The notes under the pieces were generated by a model. It saw only the letters and a list, made by a program, of their open reading frames with translations, was not told where the DNA came from and did not search any database. DNA of 64,000 nt from Adenanthera pavonina (lineage: Eukaryota > Streptophyta > Magnoliopsida > Fabales > Fabaceae): contig JAIVEN010000013.1 in the NCBI GenBank assembly GCA_026686845.1, positions 2,252,001-2,316,000 of the forward strand, given 5' to 3'. The position numbers and the translations under genes were made by a program. Shown piece after piece: positions 32,151 to 43,856 of the stretch (position 1 is its first letter; each line of letters starts with the position of its first letter).

Positions 32151-33029
32151 ATGGCAGCGTCTAACAACCATGCTCGATCAAACAGCTTGCCTTCTAAGCC
32201 ACACCCTCTCATTCTAAACTGCAATGAACACTTGTGCAGATTAGAGGCTTCTGCTGCTGCTACTTCCTCTTCTTCTTCATCATCCTCATTCAGCCACAAA
32301 CTAAGTGGCCTTCAGGATTTGCATAATTCTGTTGAAAAATTGGTTCAGCTTTCCCTTACTAGCGAAGTCCTTGTCCAAGAGACTCAAGAAAATTGGGTGG
32401 AAGAGCTCTTGGATGGATCTCTCAGGCTCCTAGATGCGTGCACTGCAGCCAAAGATGCACTATTGCATACAAAGGAATGTGCAAGGGAGGTTCAATCAAT
32501 TATGAGAAGAAAAAGAGGAGGTGAAATGGAGGTGACGGTGGAGGTCAGAAAATACTTGACCTCTAGGAAGGTAGTGAAGAAGGCAATCTCCAAAGTCTTG
32601 GGAAATTTGAAGAGTGCTTCAAATAAGTGCAAGTTCTCTCCTACCCACAAGGGTCATCAAACTCCAGAATTGGTTAGCCTCTTGAAAGATGTGGAAGTAG
32701 TCACTCTTCATATTTTGGAGTCACTGTTGGGTTTTATCTCTGGGCCAACACAATCAAAGGCAAGCAATTGGTCTTTGGTTTCCAAGCTAATGCACAACAA
32801 AAGAGTTTCTTGTACACAAGAAGCATATGAGAATGAATTTGCCAAAGTTGATGTTGCATTGCAAGCCTTTGTGTTTCACACAATAAGCAAATCAGAGAAC
32901 ACCAATCATTTGCTGAACCAGTTGGAAGTTTTGGAGTCAGTAATTCAAGACTTTGTGGAAGGACTCGAAACTCTTTTTAGGAGATTTATCAAAACTAGAG
33001 TTGCCCTCCTAAACATTCTCAATCACTAA
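32151..33029 (+). CDS. DUF241-domain protein (BPS1-related family), copy 3
   Basis: An intact intronless gene of 292 codons. It shares the family plan with copy 1: RSNSLPSKPHPLILNCNEHL at the start, a serine run (about 40-50), SGLQDLHNSVEKLVQLSL, LLDGSLRLLDACTAAKDALL, VEVRKYLTSRKVVKKAISKV and a C-terminal IKTRVALLNILNH. It is clearly closer to pseudogene copy 4 than to copies 1 and 2 (for example ALLHTKEC and the KVDVALQ/KVDAVMQ region). Function of the family is largely unknown, and no localisation signal is evident. The start is the first ATG, in AAAAAAATGGCAGC, which matches the MAA-type starts of copy 1. It sits about 18 kb from copy 2, separated by transposons. Confidence 0.9.
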   Translation: MAASNNHARSNSLPSKPHPLILNCNEHLCRLEASAAATSSSSSSSSFSHKLSGLQDLHNSVEKLVQLSLTSEVLVQETQENWVEELLDGSLRLLDACTAAKDALLHTKECAREVQSIMRRKRGGEMEVTVEVRKYLTSRKVVKKAISKVLGNLKSASNKCKFSPTHKGHQTPELVSLLKDVEVVTLHILESLLGFISGPTQSKASNWSLVSKLMHNKRVSCTQEAYENEFAKVDVALQAFVFHTISKSENTNHLLNQLEVLESVIQDFVEGLETLFRRFIKTRVALLNILNH

Positions 33030-34450
33030 TTGTACAAATTGGTTACCTAGATCTTGGCTTCTGTATATGAAAAAAGCATTAATAAACTCAAATTGTTTTC
33101 TCAATTTTTGCTGTTCTGTTCTTGACTTTCATTCTTAAGATTCATCCTGTACTAATCTTTCTTTCACCCTTCTACAATTAATCATCTTCCCTTTAGTTTT
33201 CCTTATTCATCCTGCTGAATTTGAAGACAGCAGTGGTCAAAATATGAGGAATAACATGTAATTGTTGGTAACAATTCACCTACAAATACAAGTATTCTTT
33301 CAACTCTGGTATACTTAGACTTACACCACCAATCCGGTATAGAAGTTCAGAATCATTGCAGATCAAGTATTTAGCCCAGAAGGGATTAGAGAAGGCTTGA
33401 ATCAATTTCAAATTACGAAAGTTCCTTCAGATTAATAATTGAAGCATCATCAGTCTTATTGACTTCACATGCATGGCTCAAATTTTAATTTTAAATGAAG
33501 AACAAAATGGGCAATGTGCGTTCTCTTCTTCCTGTCTTCCTCTCATGAGATTATCTATTCCTGGTCAACTGAGTGAGGGGCAAAAGAAAGAAACTTCATC
33601 ATGTAATGAGAAGATTAAAGAATAGATCACAACATGAGCATATCAGATGGTTACAACAAATCAATTAACTGATAAAATTAAATAATTCAGGGAAAGTACT
33701 TGGATGAAAGGATGGTTTCATCTATGGCATATGAACCCAAATCTCATTACTTTAGACGGTAAAATATTTTAAAAGTTGGAGGTTGAGTAAAAAATTTTAT
33801 CATTCAAAATTAAAAGAGTTTGAAGTTTCAAAGGGATTGGAACAGAAACTGGAATACCTACCTATATCATATGTACATACATACATACATATTATATATA
33901 ATATATTTGTGTCATTGAACTGATACTACACAGGCTTTCAGCAACAAAAGAGATCTGTTCTTCCTGTGACAGCAACAACACAACTCAGCTTGCTCCACAC
34001 AACACTTAAACTACTAGCATATGAAATCCTTTTAAAAACAAGACCGTATATGATGCGAGTTTTGGACACAATTGATGCGGTTCTTGTTCCCCCAAAAGGG
34101 AAATTAATCCATTTCTTTAGCCTTCATGCTAGTCCACACGTGTAGATTAGTCCCACGATCAAATACAAAATCTGTCTGAAGTATTAATTGCACCAACATG
34201 GCCAACAAAAAATTTGCATCCAAGCAATTGTTGCAATTATAGAATGGAAAATACCTGTTGGCTAGTAATAAATACATTATGACAATGTGATAATAGGAAA
34301 GAGTGCAGTTTCTTGTATCAACACCTAAAAACAAATACACAAATGAGTTGGAAAGCTTCTGTTTGAGAGACATTCAACCAATCAGGCTTTCATTGAGATT
34401 AGTTCAAGATGAGATTCCCTGTGTCTCCTATACCTATCATAAATATACCT
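33030..34450. other. Spacer between DUF241 copies 3 and 4
   Basis: AT-rich. A short TACA run and TATA-rich stretch lie at about 33880-33905. The 89-codon minus frame at 34104-34373 shows no recognisable domain. Nothing else supported. Confidence 0.4.
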
Positions 34451-34516
34451 ATATATAGATCCATAGACTAACTCTACATTCAACCTTAGGCCCTTTCTCT
34501 TCTTTTGCAGCTAAAA

Positions 34517-35338
34517 ACGGCATCTTCTCCATCAATCACAAAATCTCATTTCCATGCTCGCTCAAACAGCTTGCCTCTAGACCTCACCCTCTCATTCTTC
34601 AATGCCATGATCACTTGGACAGAATAAGGGCTTCTTCATCATCATCACTTAGCCAAAAACCCGTAGGGTTGCAGGATCTACATGATTGTATTGAAAAACT
34701 TGTTCAACTTCCCCTCACCTAAGAAGCCCTTCGCCAAGAGCACCAAGAAAATAGTGTGGATGAACTTTTGGATGGATGTGTGTAGTACAGCCAAAGATGC
34801 TCTACTTCATACCAAAGAGTGCATACACGAACTTCAATCAATTATAAGAAGAGGAGGTGAAGCAGATCTTACAGTGGAGGCTAAGAAGTTTCTGACTTTT
34901 AGGAAGTTGGTGAGAAAGGCCATCTTGAAAGCTTTGGGGAATATGAAGGGTATTTCCAAGAAAGGAAACTTATCCTCTACGTGTACCTTGGTTAGCCTGT
35001 TAAGAGAAGTAGAAGAAGTGACTCTTCCCATATTTGAGTCACTCATGAATTTTATCTTTGGATCAACACAAGCCAAGCCAAGCAGATGGTTTTCAGTTTC
35101 CAAGTTAATGCCTAACAAAAGAGTGGATTGTGCACGAGCAGCAGAAGAAAGTGAATTTGCTAAAGTTGATGCAGTAATGCAGCTCAACTTGACAAGCAAG
35201 AGAGATAATAACAATAATCTGCAAAACCAGCTGGAAAATTAGGAATCTCATATTCAAGACCGTGAAGAAGGACTTGAGTTTTTGTTCAGGGGTGTGATTA
35301 AAACCAGAGTTGCTCTTCTCAATATCCTCAATCACTAG
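34517..35338 (+). pseudogene. DUF241 copy 4, start codon lost and multiply broken
   Basis: Homology to copy 3 begins at the initiation position, where ATG has become ACG (34517-34519). HARSNSLPL is followed by a one-base deletion (about 34576). In the shifted frame the SGLQDLHNS-like segment is still readable (GLQDLHDCIEKLVQLPLT), then a TAA at about 34720. A further shift and deletion remove part of the DGSLRLLDAC segment at about 34780. A long open stretch (34682-35242) covers the middle and ends with TAG where copy 3 has a sense codon. The ancestral tail (KTRVALLNILNH) and stop lie at 35336-35338. A TATATAG sequence remains about 60 bp before the old start. Confidence 0.85.
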
Positions 35339-36754
35339 TTGAGCAAATTAGACCATCAAAATTTTTTAAGGGTTATAGATCCTTACCTTAGTTTGGGATA
35401 CATGTAAATATATACATGAAGAACATAATTGTAGCTATCCACTGATAATGAATGTAGAGTTCTTGATTTTTGGTTGATATATCATTGACTACCTCCTCTC
35501 TCCTAGTCCTAAGCAACTTCTTCGGACTCCAATTATGATTATGATAATTTCATAGCACATACACTATTGTGATATCATAGTTCTAAGACAAGGGGTAAAG
35601 AATTTAACATTACAAAAATTATAAACAGACAAGAAAATAAAGAGTCCGAGTTGGAATTTTCTTGTGCAAGAAACACTTGTACCAGTCTATATATTAATAT
35701 GTATTATGCATAACTGAAGGGTGGCTAGCTCGGAAGCAGGATATGAAACTGAGTTTGCTCTTTGATAAAGCACTTTAAAAATTAGTTATATTATTGATAG
35801 CTTGTAAATAGTATCCCGGTGAATACATAGAAATATCAATTTAGAAAAATAATGATGGGCGATGCATGGTAAAATCAAGGCTTCCCGTTGACATGACGTA
35901 CCACCTATAAACATGACATGTTCCCATCTTTTTCTCTCAAATTCTGATTCCTGCTTAATTATACCTCGTCCTTGATTTTTTATGGCTCCGAATTTTTGTG
36001 CGAAAAATATATTTTTATTTCCATAATAATATAAAAAATCATTTTATTACAAGGATTTAAATCTTGAAGTTCTACATATATCCCTTTGACAATGACTGCT
36101 AGTTAAGTATTTTATTAGGAGGAATAATAAATCCATTATTCTTACATATTTCAAATAATTCAATTTATATTATTAAGATAATTCTATGTAATTTAAAAGA
36201 TATTGATAACAATTAACATGAATTTCTCAATATGAAAGCAAATGAGATTTAATTCAAAGATGACTCTAAAAACATTACCTCTTATAATTTATTGTTTTTT
36301 CAAAAATAACATTTTGTATTAGCAATTACTTTTTTAGCTGATAATAAAAGCAAGAACGTTGTATCACATTTTCTAAGTAATATATATATATATATATATA
36401 TTGTAGAATTTGAATCATTGATTTTTACTCACACTTCATCAGACCATTTTCACCTGAACTAACTTCAAGTAAATCCTATGTTCGTAGATTATCTTTTTAT
36501 TAAACCATGCTTCCTGATTTCTAGTGGGCAGATTTCTATCCATGTTATAAATAAAAATCAAGATAATAATGCGGTGATACAAACAAAAATTTTAAATTTA
36601 TATATTGAAAATGCGACAATAATATAATAAAAATATTGTTTGACATATACTAAAAATTGTTGCTCCTTTTAAACTTCATGTCACAATCTATTTGAAACAG
36701 GATTTGTACTGTTGGCATTTGAATTTATGTTATAGCTATATTATGTATATATTG
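35339..36754. other. 3' flank of copy 4 and AT-rich spacer
   Basis: At 35641-35675 there is a copy of the GAGT(C/T)(C/T)GAGTTGGA.T..TCTTGTGCAAGA block that precedes the other DUF241 copies (about 9251, 11946 and 31917), a hint of a further, now missing, unit. A TA microsatellite lies at 36379-36402. No gene seen. Confidence 0.45.
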
Positions 36755-37099
36755 CTCTCTTTTTTACTTTTTGAGAAAAAGGGGGAATATATACGAATGA
36801 ATCAAAGAGTAGAAAAGGCTCTAGTCAAATAAAAACAAGCTAGAGCGCCAAAAGAATACAGACAGAACCGAAAAAAGCTGTGTTACAAAATTACAGTCAG
36901 CATTGCAAAATTACTAGAATTAAGAGTATGATTGATTAGCGCTTGAACGGAGAGGAGGAGATTATCAGTTTTGGAATGTTCTCCCATGAAGATTCTTTTG
37001 TTTCTAGCCTCCCAAAGCTTCCACCATGAGGCCAAAAGCCAGATTTTTCTCCTTATTCATGATGCTTAGGTTGTCATACAACCAGCGATTGAAGTTCGC

Positions 37100-38752
37100 G
37101 TTGAAGAAGCCATGATGGGTAGCCCTATCAATCACTTTTTCCCAGCAACTCCTGGCAAGAGAGCATGTGCAAAAAATGTGATCCAGATCCTCCTTTGTAT
37201 TCTCGCAAAGTGAGCATGAATTATCTTGAGTCAGGTGCCTCCTAACTCTTTCTTAATTCATAAGGAGTCTGTTATTGAGCAGTAACCAAAGAAAGGATTT
37301 AACTCGCTGTATGCCTGGCCATTTCCAAGCTAGGTCCCAAGTCTTACATTTATCGTTACAACTATCACTGCTAATAATTTTATAAGCTGAGGAAACAGAG
37401 AAGGTCCCCTACCTTAAAAGATTCCAGATGCAATCTAGGTTATCAACATCAATATGTAGGGGTTCAGTTTCAGCAATCTGTAAGATTATATCTAGAGACA
37501 GCAGATGCTCAAATTTCTCCCAGTTCCAATGGCCATCAATCGTGGTGAAGAAGGAGATTGGGTCATCAAGGCTCTCATTGCCAATTGGTTCAAGAGATAA
37601 GTTTTTTAGGGGCCCGAGATCCCCCACCCAAAAATCACTCCAGAAACAAATGTTTAGACCATTTCCTATGTGCCACTTCAAACCTGGTTTGGCATCCTCC
37701 TAAACTGTCAGTAGGCTTTGCAATAAATGAGACCGTTTCATAGTTTGGCATCATTAAGATCCTTCCCTCTCACCCCATATTTAGAGCGCAGGACCTGGAC
37801 CTAGAGGGCATTGGGTTTTGCGACAAGCATGTAAGCAATCTTCATGAGGAAGGCTTGATTTTGAGCTCTTAGCTTCTTAAGGCCACAACCTCCATTTTCA
37901 AGTGGTTGACATAATGAGTCCCATTTGAGCAGATAAGTGGCCTTCCTAGAGTCTGTAGTGCCCCAAACAAAGTCTCTTGTGAGCTTTTCAATACGATCAC
38001 ACAGGAGGCTGGCAGCTTAGAAGTTTTCATAGGGTAATAGAGGATGGTATTCAAGATAGCTTTGGCTAGCGTGATTCGCCCAGCGAAGGAAAGAGAGTGA
38101 GCTTTCTATCTAACTCGGTCCACAACATATTCATGAGTAGCAATAGTGACTCTCGAGTGCAATATTGGAACCCCTAGATATCTTCCCAAATTATCAGCGT
38201 GTTTGAAACCCAATGCTTCACTGATATGATTAGCTTTATGAGTACTAGCATTCCTGGAAAAGAACACTCTTGTTTTGGCGCTGCTAACTTTATGACCTAA
38301 GGCTAGGCAGAAGTCCTCTAGGATCTTATTGTTGAGTGCCAAGTTTAATTGGTTTCCATTGCTTGGTTGTAACAGACTTTTGAATGACCTGAGATAACCT
38401 TTCCATACATAGCACAAAGATAAAAGGCAATAGTGGGTCTCCTTGACGAATTCCCTTGGAGGGGGAAAACACCTCTATAGGTTTGTCATTCCAAAAAACT
38501 TGCATGGAGGGAGATGAGATGCACTTCATGATCAATTGAAGCATGCTGCTTGGTACTCCTATATCCTTGAGAGTATCCTCAATAAAATTTCAATTCAAGT
38601 GATCAAACGCCTTTTTAAGATCAACTTTGATGGCCATCCACCCCTAAGAACCATTTTTCTTTCTCATAGAATGGATAACTTCCTGTGTAATAATTATGTT
38701 AAAAGTGATGTTACGCCCCTTGATAAAACTTGCTTGGTAAGGGAGGGTGAGA
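37100..38752 (-). pseudogene. LINE no. 2 RT C-terminal half and zf-RVT
   Basis: Minus-strand pieces: FIKGRN near 38710, KVDLKKAFDHLN with a following stop, VFWNDKPIEVFSPSKGIRQG, and a C-terminal part with HKVSSAKTRVFFSRNA and LGRYLGVPILHSRV. Between WKPIKLG and the NKILEDFCLALG text the usual ISHLFFADD catalytic segment is missing, a deletion at about 38335. The zf-RVT part near 37100-37400 is poorly preserved. Confidence 0.8.
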
Positions 38753-38757
38753 AGAGG

Positions 38758-40249
38758 TGTGAACATCCCATTTTTGCCGGACATTTTATAAAATAATAAT
38801 AAAACAAATAAAATATATATATATATAAATATAAAAAAAGAGTAAAAATAAGAAGAAGGTTGCAGAAATTAAATAAATTAAATTAATATACAACAAAAAA
38901 AAACTAAAACAAAAAATAAAAACTAAAAAAAAAACAAAAACATATTTTGGGCCCAAGTCCACGAGCCCAACTGAGGGATCATGGACTCGGACCCAAAGGG
39001 AAAAGAAGCAGCAGACACAAAAGAAATGACCAAGGGGCACGCATGAAAAAAGAAGGGAAGAGGTGGCAAACTGAAAGAAAAAAGAAAAGCTGAAGGAAGA
39101 CAGGAAGAGGCAGCGGCTGTCATGAAAAAAAAAAGAGACGAGAGAGCCACAGAGAAAAAGGATGCGTGCACGAAAGAGAGAGGGGGCCGAAGAACTGAAA
39201 AGAAAGTAGGGGGTGGCCGAAAGCAGGCTGGGGGTGTAGGAAAAGAGCAGTGGCAGCGTGGAGAAAAGGAGAAGCCGTGAGACATTTGAGAAAAAAATGG
39301 AAGGGTGCACCGAAGAGGAGACGAGAGGAGCCTGAGAAAAATTGATGGAGGTGCACGGCAGAACGGAGGGGAGCAGCCGTGCAACTGAAAAAACAGAGAG
39401 AACCAGAGGCACGCGAGAGAGAAGAGGGAGTACATGAAAAGGAAGGGGAGCCGAATGCTAAAAAAATAGAGGGAGAGAAAGACCGAAAAGAAAAGAGAAG
39501 GAGACGTGCACAGTTGAGAATGGAAGGGAAGCACACGTGAGGAAAGGGAGGATGATGGAGATAAAATGAAAGAGACCAGAGGAGAGAGGAGGTGCATGGC
39601 AGACGCGAGTACAGAGGGAGGCAACAAACTGAAAAGAAAAACCGAGAGAACCACCGAGAAACAGAGGGGGAACCACCGAGAAACTAGAGAGAGCTGAGCA
39701 AGACGAGTGAGGCCGAAGGGGAGAGAGCACTGAAACAGAAAAAAAACAAAGGCCGAGGAATGAAAGAAGAGAGAGACCAGAGGCAGCAAGAGGCACCCGA
39801 GACTGAACAAAGGGAGGTGCACGAAAAGCTAAAAAACAGAGAGGGAGGAGACCGGGTAAAGAGGCAGAGAAACCGAAGAGAGAGGGACCGAAAGCTGAAA
39901 AACAAAGGGATGCCGAACACGGTGAGCAGTTGAGGCTTAGAGCAGTGATTACTGGCTTCTTCATTTTGTGGCTGTCTTACTGTCATCGTGAGGTTTCGTC
40001 TTCTTCGTTCTCACCAGCTTGGCTCAGGTAATTATTGCAATTGTCTTGCTTACCATAAACAAAGGAAGATGCTGGATACGCAGCAACACGTGAGCATGCA
40101 TGTGCTTGCAACTTCACAAATCCACGTCTAAATGCAACTTCAACTATGCATGTGCAATGATGTTTCTTCACATATCATTGACTTGTGACTTCAATTAGTT
40201 GAGTTTTGAGGCTCAGTGATCTATTCCATGAAATTCATGTGGTGGTTTC

Positions 40250-40281
<32 letters not shown>

Positions 40282-42091
40282 AAATAAAAAAGTATAATGT
40301 TGATTCCCTCATTTTAATCAGGTTTGAGGTAAATTCTCTAGTTTTCTATATGCACATTTGCTTAGAAACCAATTAGCTAATTTCATGCATCATTTGATAG
40401 TTGTTTGCCAAGATTAATTTGACAGGCACAAGTTAGTTCTGATGCAAGAAACAAGGTAACGTTATTTATTTTGTGATATGATGTGATGTCAATTAATAAA
40501 AAACATATAAAAGGTAAATGAACAATTCTTTATCATTTCATTTTTGTATAACATATGGAAGCATTGATTAGTTAAAGACTTGCCTTGAGAAATGGGTTCT
40601 AAGTTGGAGGCGGGAATATTTTCTAATGCTCTCAATAGCCAGTGGGATTTTGACTTAGTATATGCTTGATTCGTAAATGATAGGCATGTTAAATTGGTTG
40701 GTAATCAAGAAATAAAAATGATGGCCCCGAATGCTGCATACAAATATCTTAATTACTCTCTTTGAGAAAATATGAATATCATCAAATAAAAATATTTTTA
40801 ATTCACTCATATAACTATACCACGTGAGTTTTCAGGAACCACGCAGATATTTGAGTTTACTGAGTTATCGCGTAAGATTGCGAATCCACGTAGACATATC
40901 AGTTAAATAATTTTTTTTAAGAAAATAATTATGTCTCATAAAAAAAATTAAAAAAAAATAATTATATCTTAATAAGTTTTTTCCAATTTTATCTAAAAAA
41001 TATAATAAAATCATCATTTGAAAAAAATAATAATAATAGTAGTATTTTCTAAAGTTGTGCTTTAAAGGTACAATAAAACATTTATACCGCGAGGTTTAGA
41101 ACTTCCGCAAGTAATTAAGGAATCAATTTATCTGGCATGACTATGAGTCTACAACAGGTGGATTGGTTTTCTTTTTAAAAGAAAAATTCTCAAAAATACA
41201 AAAAAAAAATATATGTTATTTCAAAAGTAAAAGTCAAAAATCAAATAAAAGAATTTTGTAAAATAAAAGAAATATTTTCAAAATAAAATAGAATAAGAGT
41301 AAGTAAATGGAATTAAATTATCTTTTACAAATTAAAACACACTAACTCAATCTCAGAAAATCGTTTTGATTGCCAAAAGGTAAATTATTTTCAGTCAACT
41401 TTCTCTTATTACGAAATTACATGAAAAAATTAAAATTAAAAAATGTCCACCAACAGACACGCATTAATCCCGAACTAGGTGGACTTTGATCCCATCTCTG
41501 ATCCTAGGTCAAGTCCACCTTTGTAAATAAATAAATATTTTTTGATTTATTTGGTGTTTTTTTCCTTAATTTAATAAATGTTTCTCAATTTATTTTCTAA
41601 ATCTCTTTTCCTCATTTTACTTAAATATCCTCAATCCTAATTTAATTTGTTTTCTTTATCTTATTTTTCAATTTTCTTAAATCTCTTTTTTCTCATTTTC
41701 TTCTCTAAACCCCTTTAATTCCTAAGTTAAATTATTTTTCTTATTCTATTTTCCAAATTTTGTAAATCTTATTAAATTCTTTTCTACCCTTTTTCTCACA
41801 TGTGAATAATAAAAAGAAAAATCAAAATACATTTTTAAGCCATATTAATTTACACAATCTACGTAAGTTAACCGTTCCTAGGAACGGGTGTTGTGTGGTG
41901 CTTAATACCTTCCCCACACACAATTGACTCCCGAATCCAACTTTGACTATACAGACCGTCCTTTTCCTCTTCAATTCGGTTTCCCAAGATTTTTCCTTAA
42001 AATTTTGGTGGCGACTCCTCACAAATCGGTTTTCACTTGAAAACTAGATTTGTTCTCTTTTTCCTTCCGTCGCATTTTTCCGGGTGCGACA
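38758..42091. mobile_element. 3.3-kb solo LTR inserted in LINE no. 2
   Basis: 3334 bp starting TGTGAACATCCC and ending GGGTGCGACA, that is TGT...ACA, with AGAGG at 38753-38757 and 42092-42096. Removing the insert and one AGAGG joins the LINE reverse-transcriptase frame without a break (KEFMP on one side, FIKGRN on the other), which fixes both ends. The left third (38940-39930) is strongly purine-rich on the plus strand. The right end carries CTTAATACCTTCCCC, TGACTCCCGAA and TGGTGGCGACTCC, words common in plant gypsy LTRs. There is no internal coding region, hence a solo LTR left by recombination between two LTRs. An AAAT microsatellite lies at 40250-40284. Confidence 0.85.
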
Positions 42092-42946
42092 AGAGGCATA
42101 AACTCTTTCAGGCTGTTAACAATCATTTTAGTAATGACTTTGTAGATCACAGAGCAGAGGTTGATGGGTTTGAATTCCTTAAGAGTCTGGGGGTGCTCAA
42201 TTTTTGGAATTAAAGTGATGAGACATATGTTAATTTCAAGTTCAATATTCCCAATTTCAAATGCTGCTTGTACAATGTGGAATAAGAAAGAGCCAAAAGC
42301 ATGCAAAGTTTATTTTTCCTTTTCCTCCCCCAAGCTTTGGCATAGAAATAGCGTGTGTTTCTGTCTCCTAGAGAAATCCGCTCACATTGGGACTTTTGCA
42401 GCCCAAGAATTTGCTCTTGAAGGAGGCTGTCTTCATACTCCTGTTCGAAATCAAGATATGCTTCCATGAGTCTTTGAGAATGTACATTTTCTAGGGCCTT
42501 TTTTGCACCTGCAATTCAAGCCTATAGTCTCCTCTTTCTCTTGCTAATGTGTCCAAAGTTGTTAGTGTTCTGGGCTTGTGCTTGGGTTTTGAAGAAGTGG
42601 ATATTATCTAGGAGGTTTAGGCTATGTGACCAACAATCTTTAACTCATTTGCCAAATTTCGAATGGGTGGTCTAGGCTGCATTAAATTTAAAGGGAGGGA
42701 TAGCATTAGATTTCATACCTGGTTCCATGTCAATGAGAAGAGATTGATGATCCGACTGGATTTGTGGAAGGTGAAGGACTACTAATGATTGGAAAAGTTG
42801 TGTCCAAGAATCATTTGCTAGTGCCCTATCCCAATAGAAGAGTATAGTACCTTTGCGTCAAGTAAATCTTGGCTTGACGAAACCTAAATCGAATAGACCC
42901 ATGTTATGAATGAAGGTTTGGAAATCAACACAAGCACCCCTTGCCA

Positions 42947-43192
42947 TCACAAACCCTCTTTCCTTTCCTCAGCCAAAAGCATGGCATTGAAATCACCGAC
43001 AAGAAGCCAAGGTTGCTCATTACCGCTCCTAACACTAGAGAGATCTTCCTGCAAAAATTGTCGTTGTGACAGATTTAAGCTACCGTAGATAGAGGAGAAC
43101 AAGAACTTGCTATCACTACTCTTGACTTGGGCAATTATAAATTTCCTATGATTGAGTAGAATCTTAACCGATAGGGAATCATTCCACAGCAA
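42947..43192 (-). pseudogene. LINE no. 2 endonuclease segment
   Basis: An 81-codon frame with the APE-type endonuclease core: SLSVKILLNHRKFIIAQV, then FSSIYGSLNLSQRQ, and LLVGDFNAML, in which GDFN is the conserved active-site block. The frame is open only in part, and the following stretch to 42470 is broken. It belongs to LINE no. 2. Confidence 0.75.
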
Positions 43193-43856
43193 CTAAATTC
43201 CACCGAAGAATCTATTAGCTTCAACCCTATGGTAGTTGGGGAATCCAATCCTCTTGATTACCTTGTCTGTATTCACCCTTGATGTGTGCAATTCCAAGAG
43301 GGTGATTAGATCAGGCTTATACTTCTTCAACAAAGATTTGAGAGCATGAGAAAATTCTTTAGATGCTGCCTGCCCCTTGGCAATTTTAGGTCAAAATTCG
43401 GTGATACATAGAAATTTGGGCTTAGTGATCCATGGCGGAGCATTTTTCATCAACATCCATGGATTTCTCCCCCTGTGCATCGTTGAAGGTTTTGTTGATT
43501 GCTTGTACAACACTTCTAGAAGGCATTGAGCTAGGCTCTTTATGTTTCATACCAAGACTCTTGACTTTCACATTAGCTTGAAGTTTAACACTATATGGTG
43601 AGCTGGGCTTATCTGGTGGTTTGGGCCTAACGTTTTCTTTATTGACAAGTGACAACCCCCTGAAGTTCTCTCTTTTTTACTTTATATGCATTCAAGAGCA
43701 ATGCGGAAATAAAGCATTGTAATGTCAAAGTAAGGGTGTGCAGGGTTGAGTTAGGCTCGCTTGACCCTAACTCGATATTCAACCATATGAATACTTGAAT
43801 CAGATTTTTAACTCAATGGAAGAACATGGTTTGACCTCAACTTAATATCTACCTAA

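Larger units (their letters stand above)
36771..43667 (-). mobile_element. L1-type LINE no. 2 with 16-bp target duplication
   Basis: Flanked by CTCTCTTTTTTACTTT at 36755-36770 and 43668-43683, a perfect 16-bp duplication. Reading on the minus strand from 43667: a short N-terminal frame (43655-43422), an endonuclease segment (43192-42947) with WLLVGDFNAML, a linker with LEEAYL/QEYEDSLLQEQI-like text, reverse transcriptase beginning at about 42300 (ICLITLIPKIEHPQTLKEFK), then a solo LTR (38758-42091), RT continuing at 38752 (FIKGRN, KVDLKKAFD, GIRQGDPLLPF), and a zf-RVT part to about 37100. The 3' UTR ends at 36771. Several stops, plus loss of the FADD catalytic box at about 38335, make it inactive. 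It is 5'-truncated. Excluding the inserted LTR and one target copy it is about 3.6 kb. Confidence 0.9.

Noticed and set aside
38786..39964. Overlapping minus-strand frames of up to 299 codons
   Set aside because: They read through a purine-rich low-complexity tract inside a solo LTR and consist almost only of F, S, L, P and C; no domain is visible.
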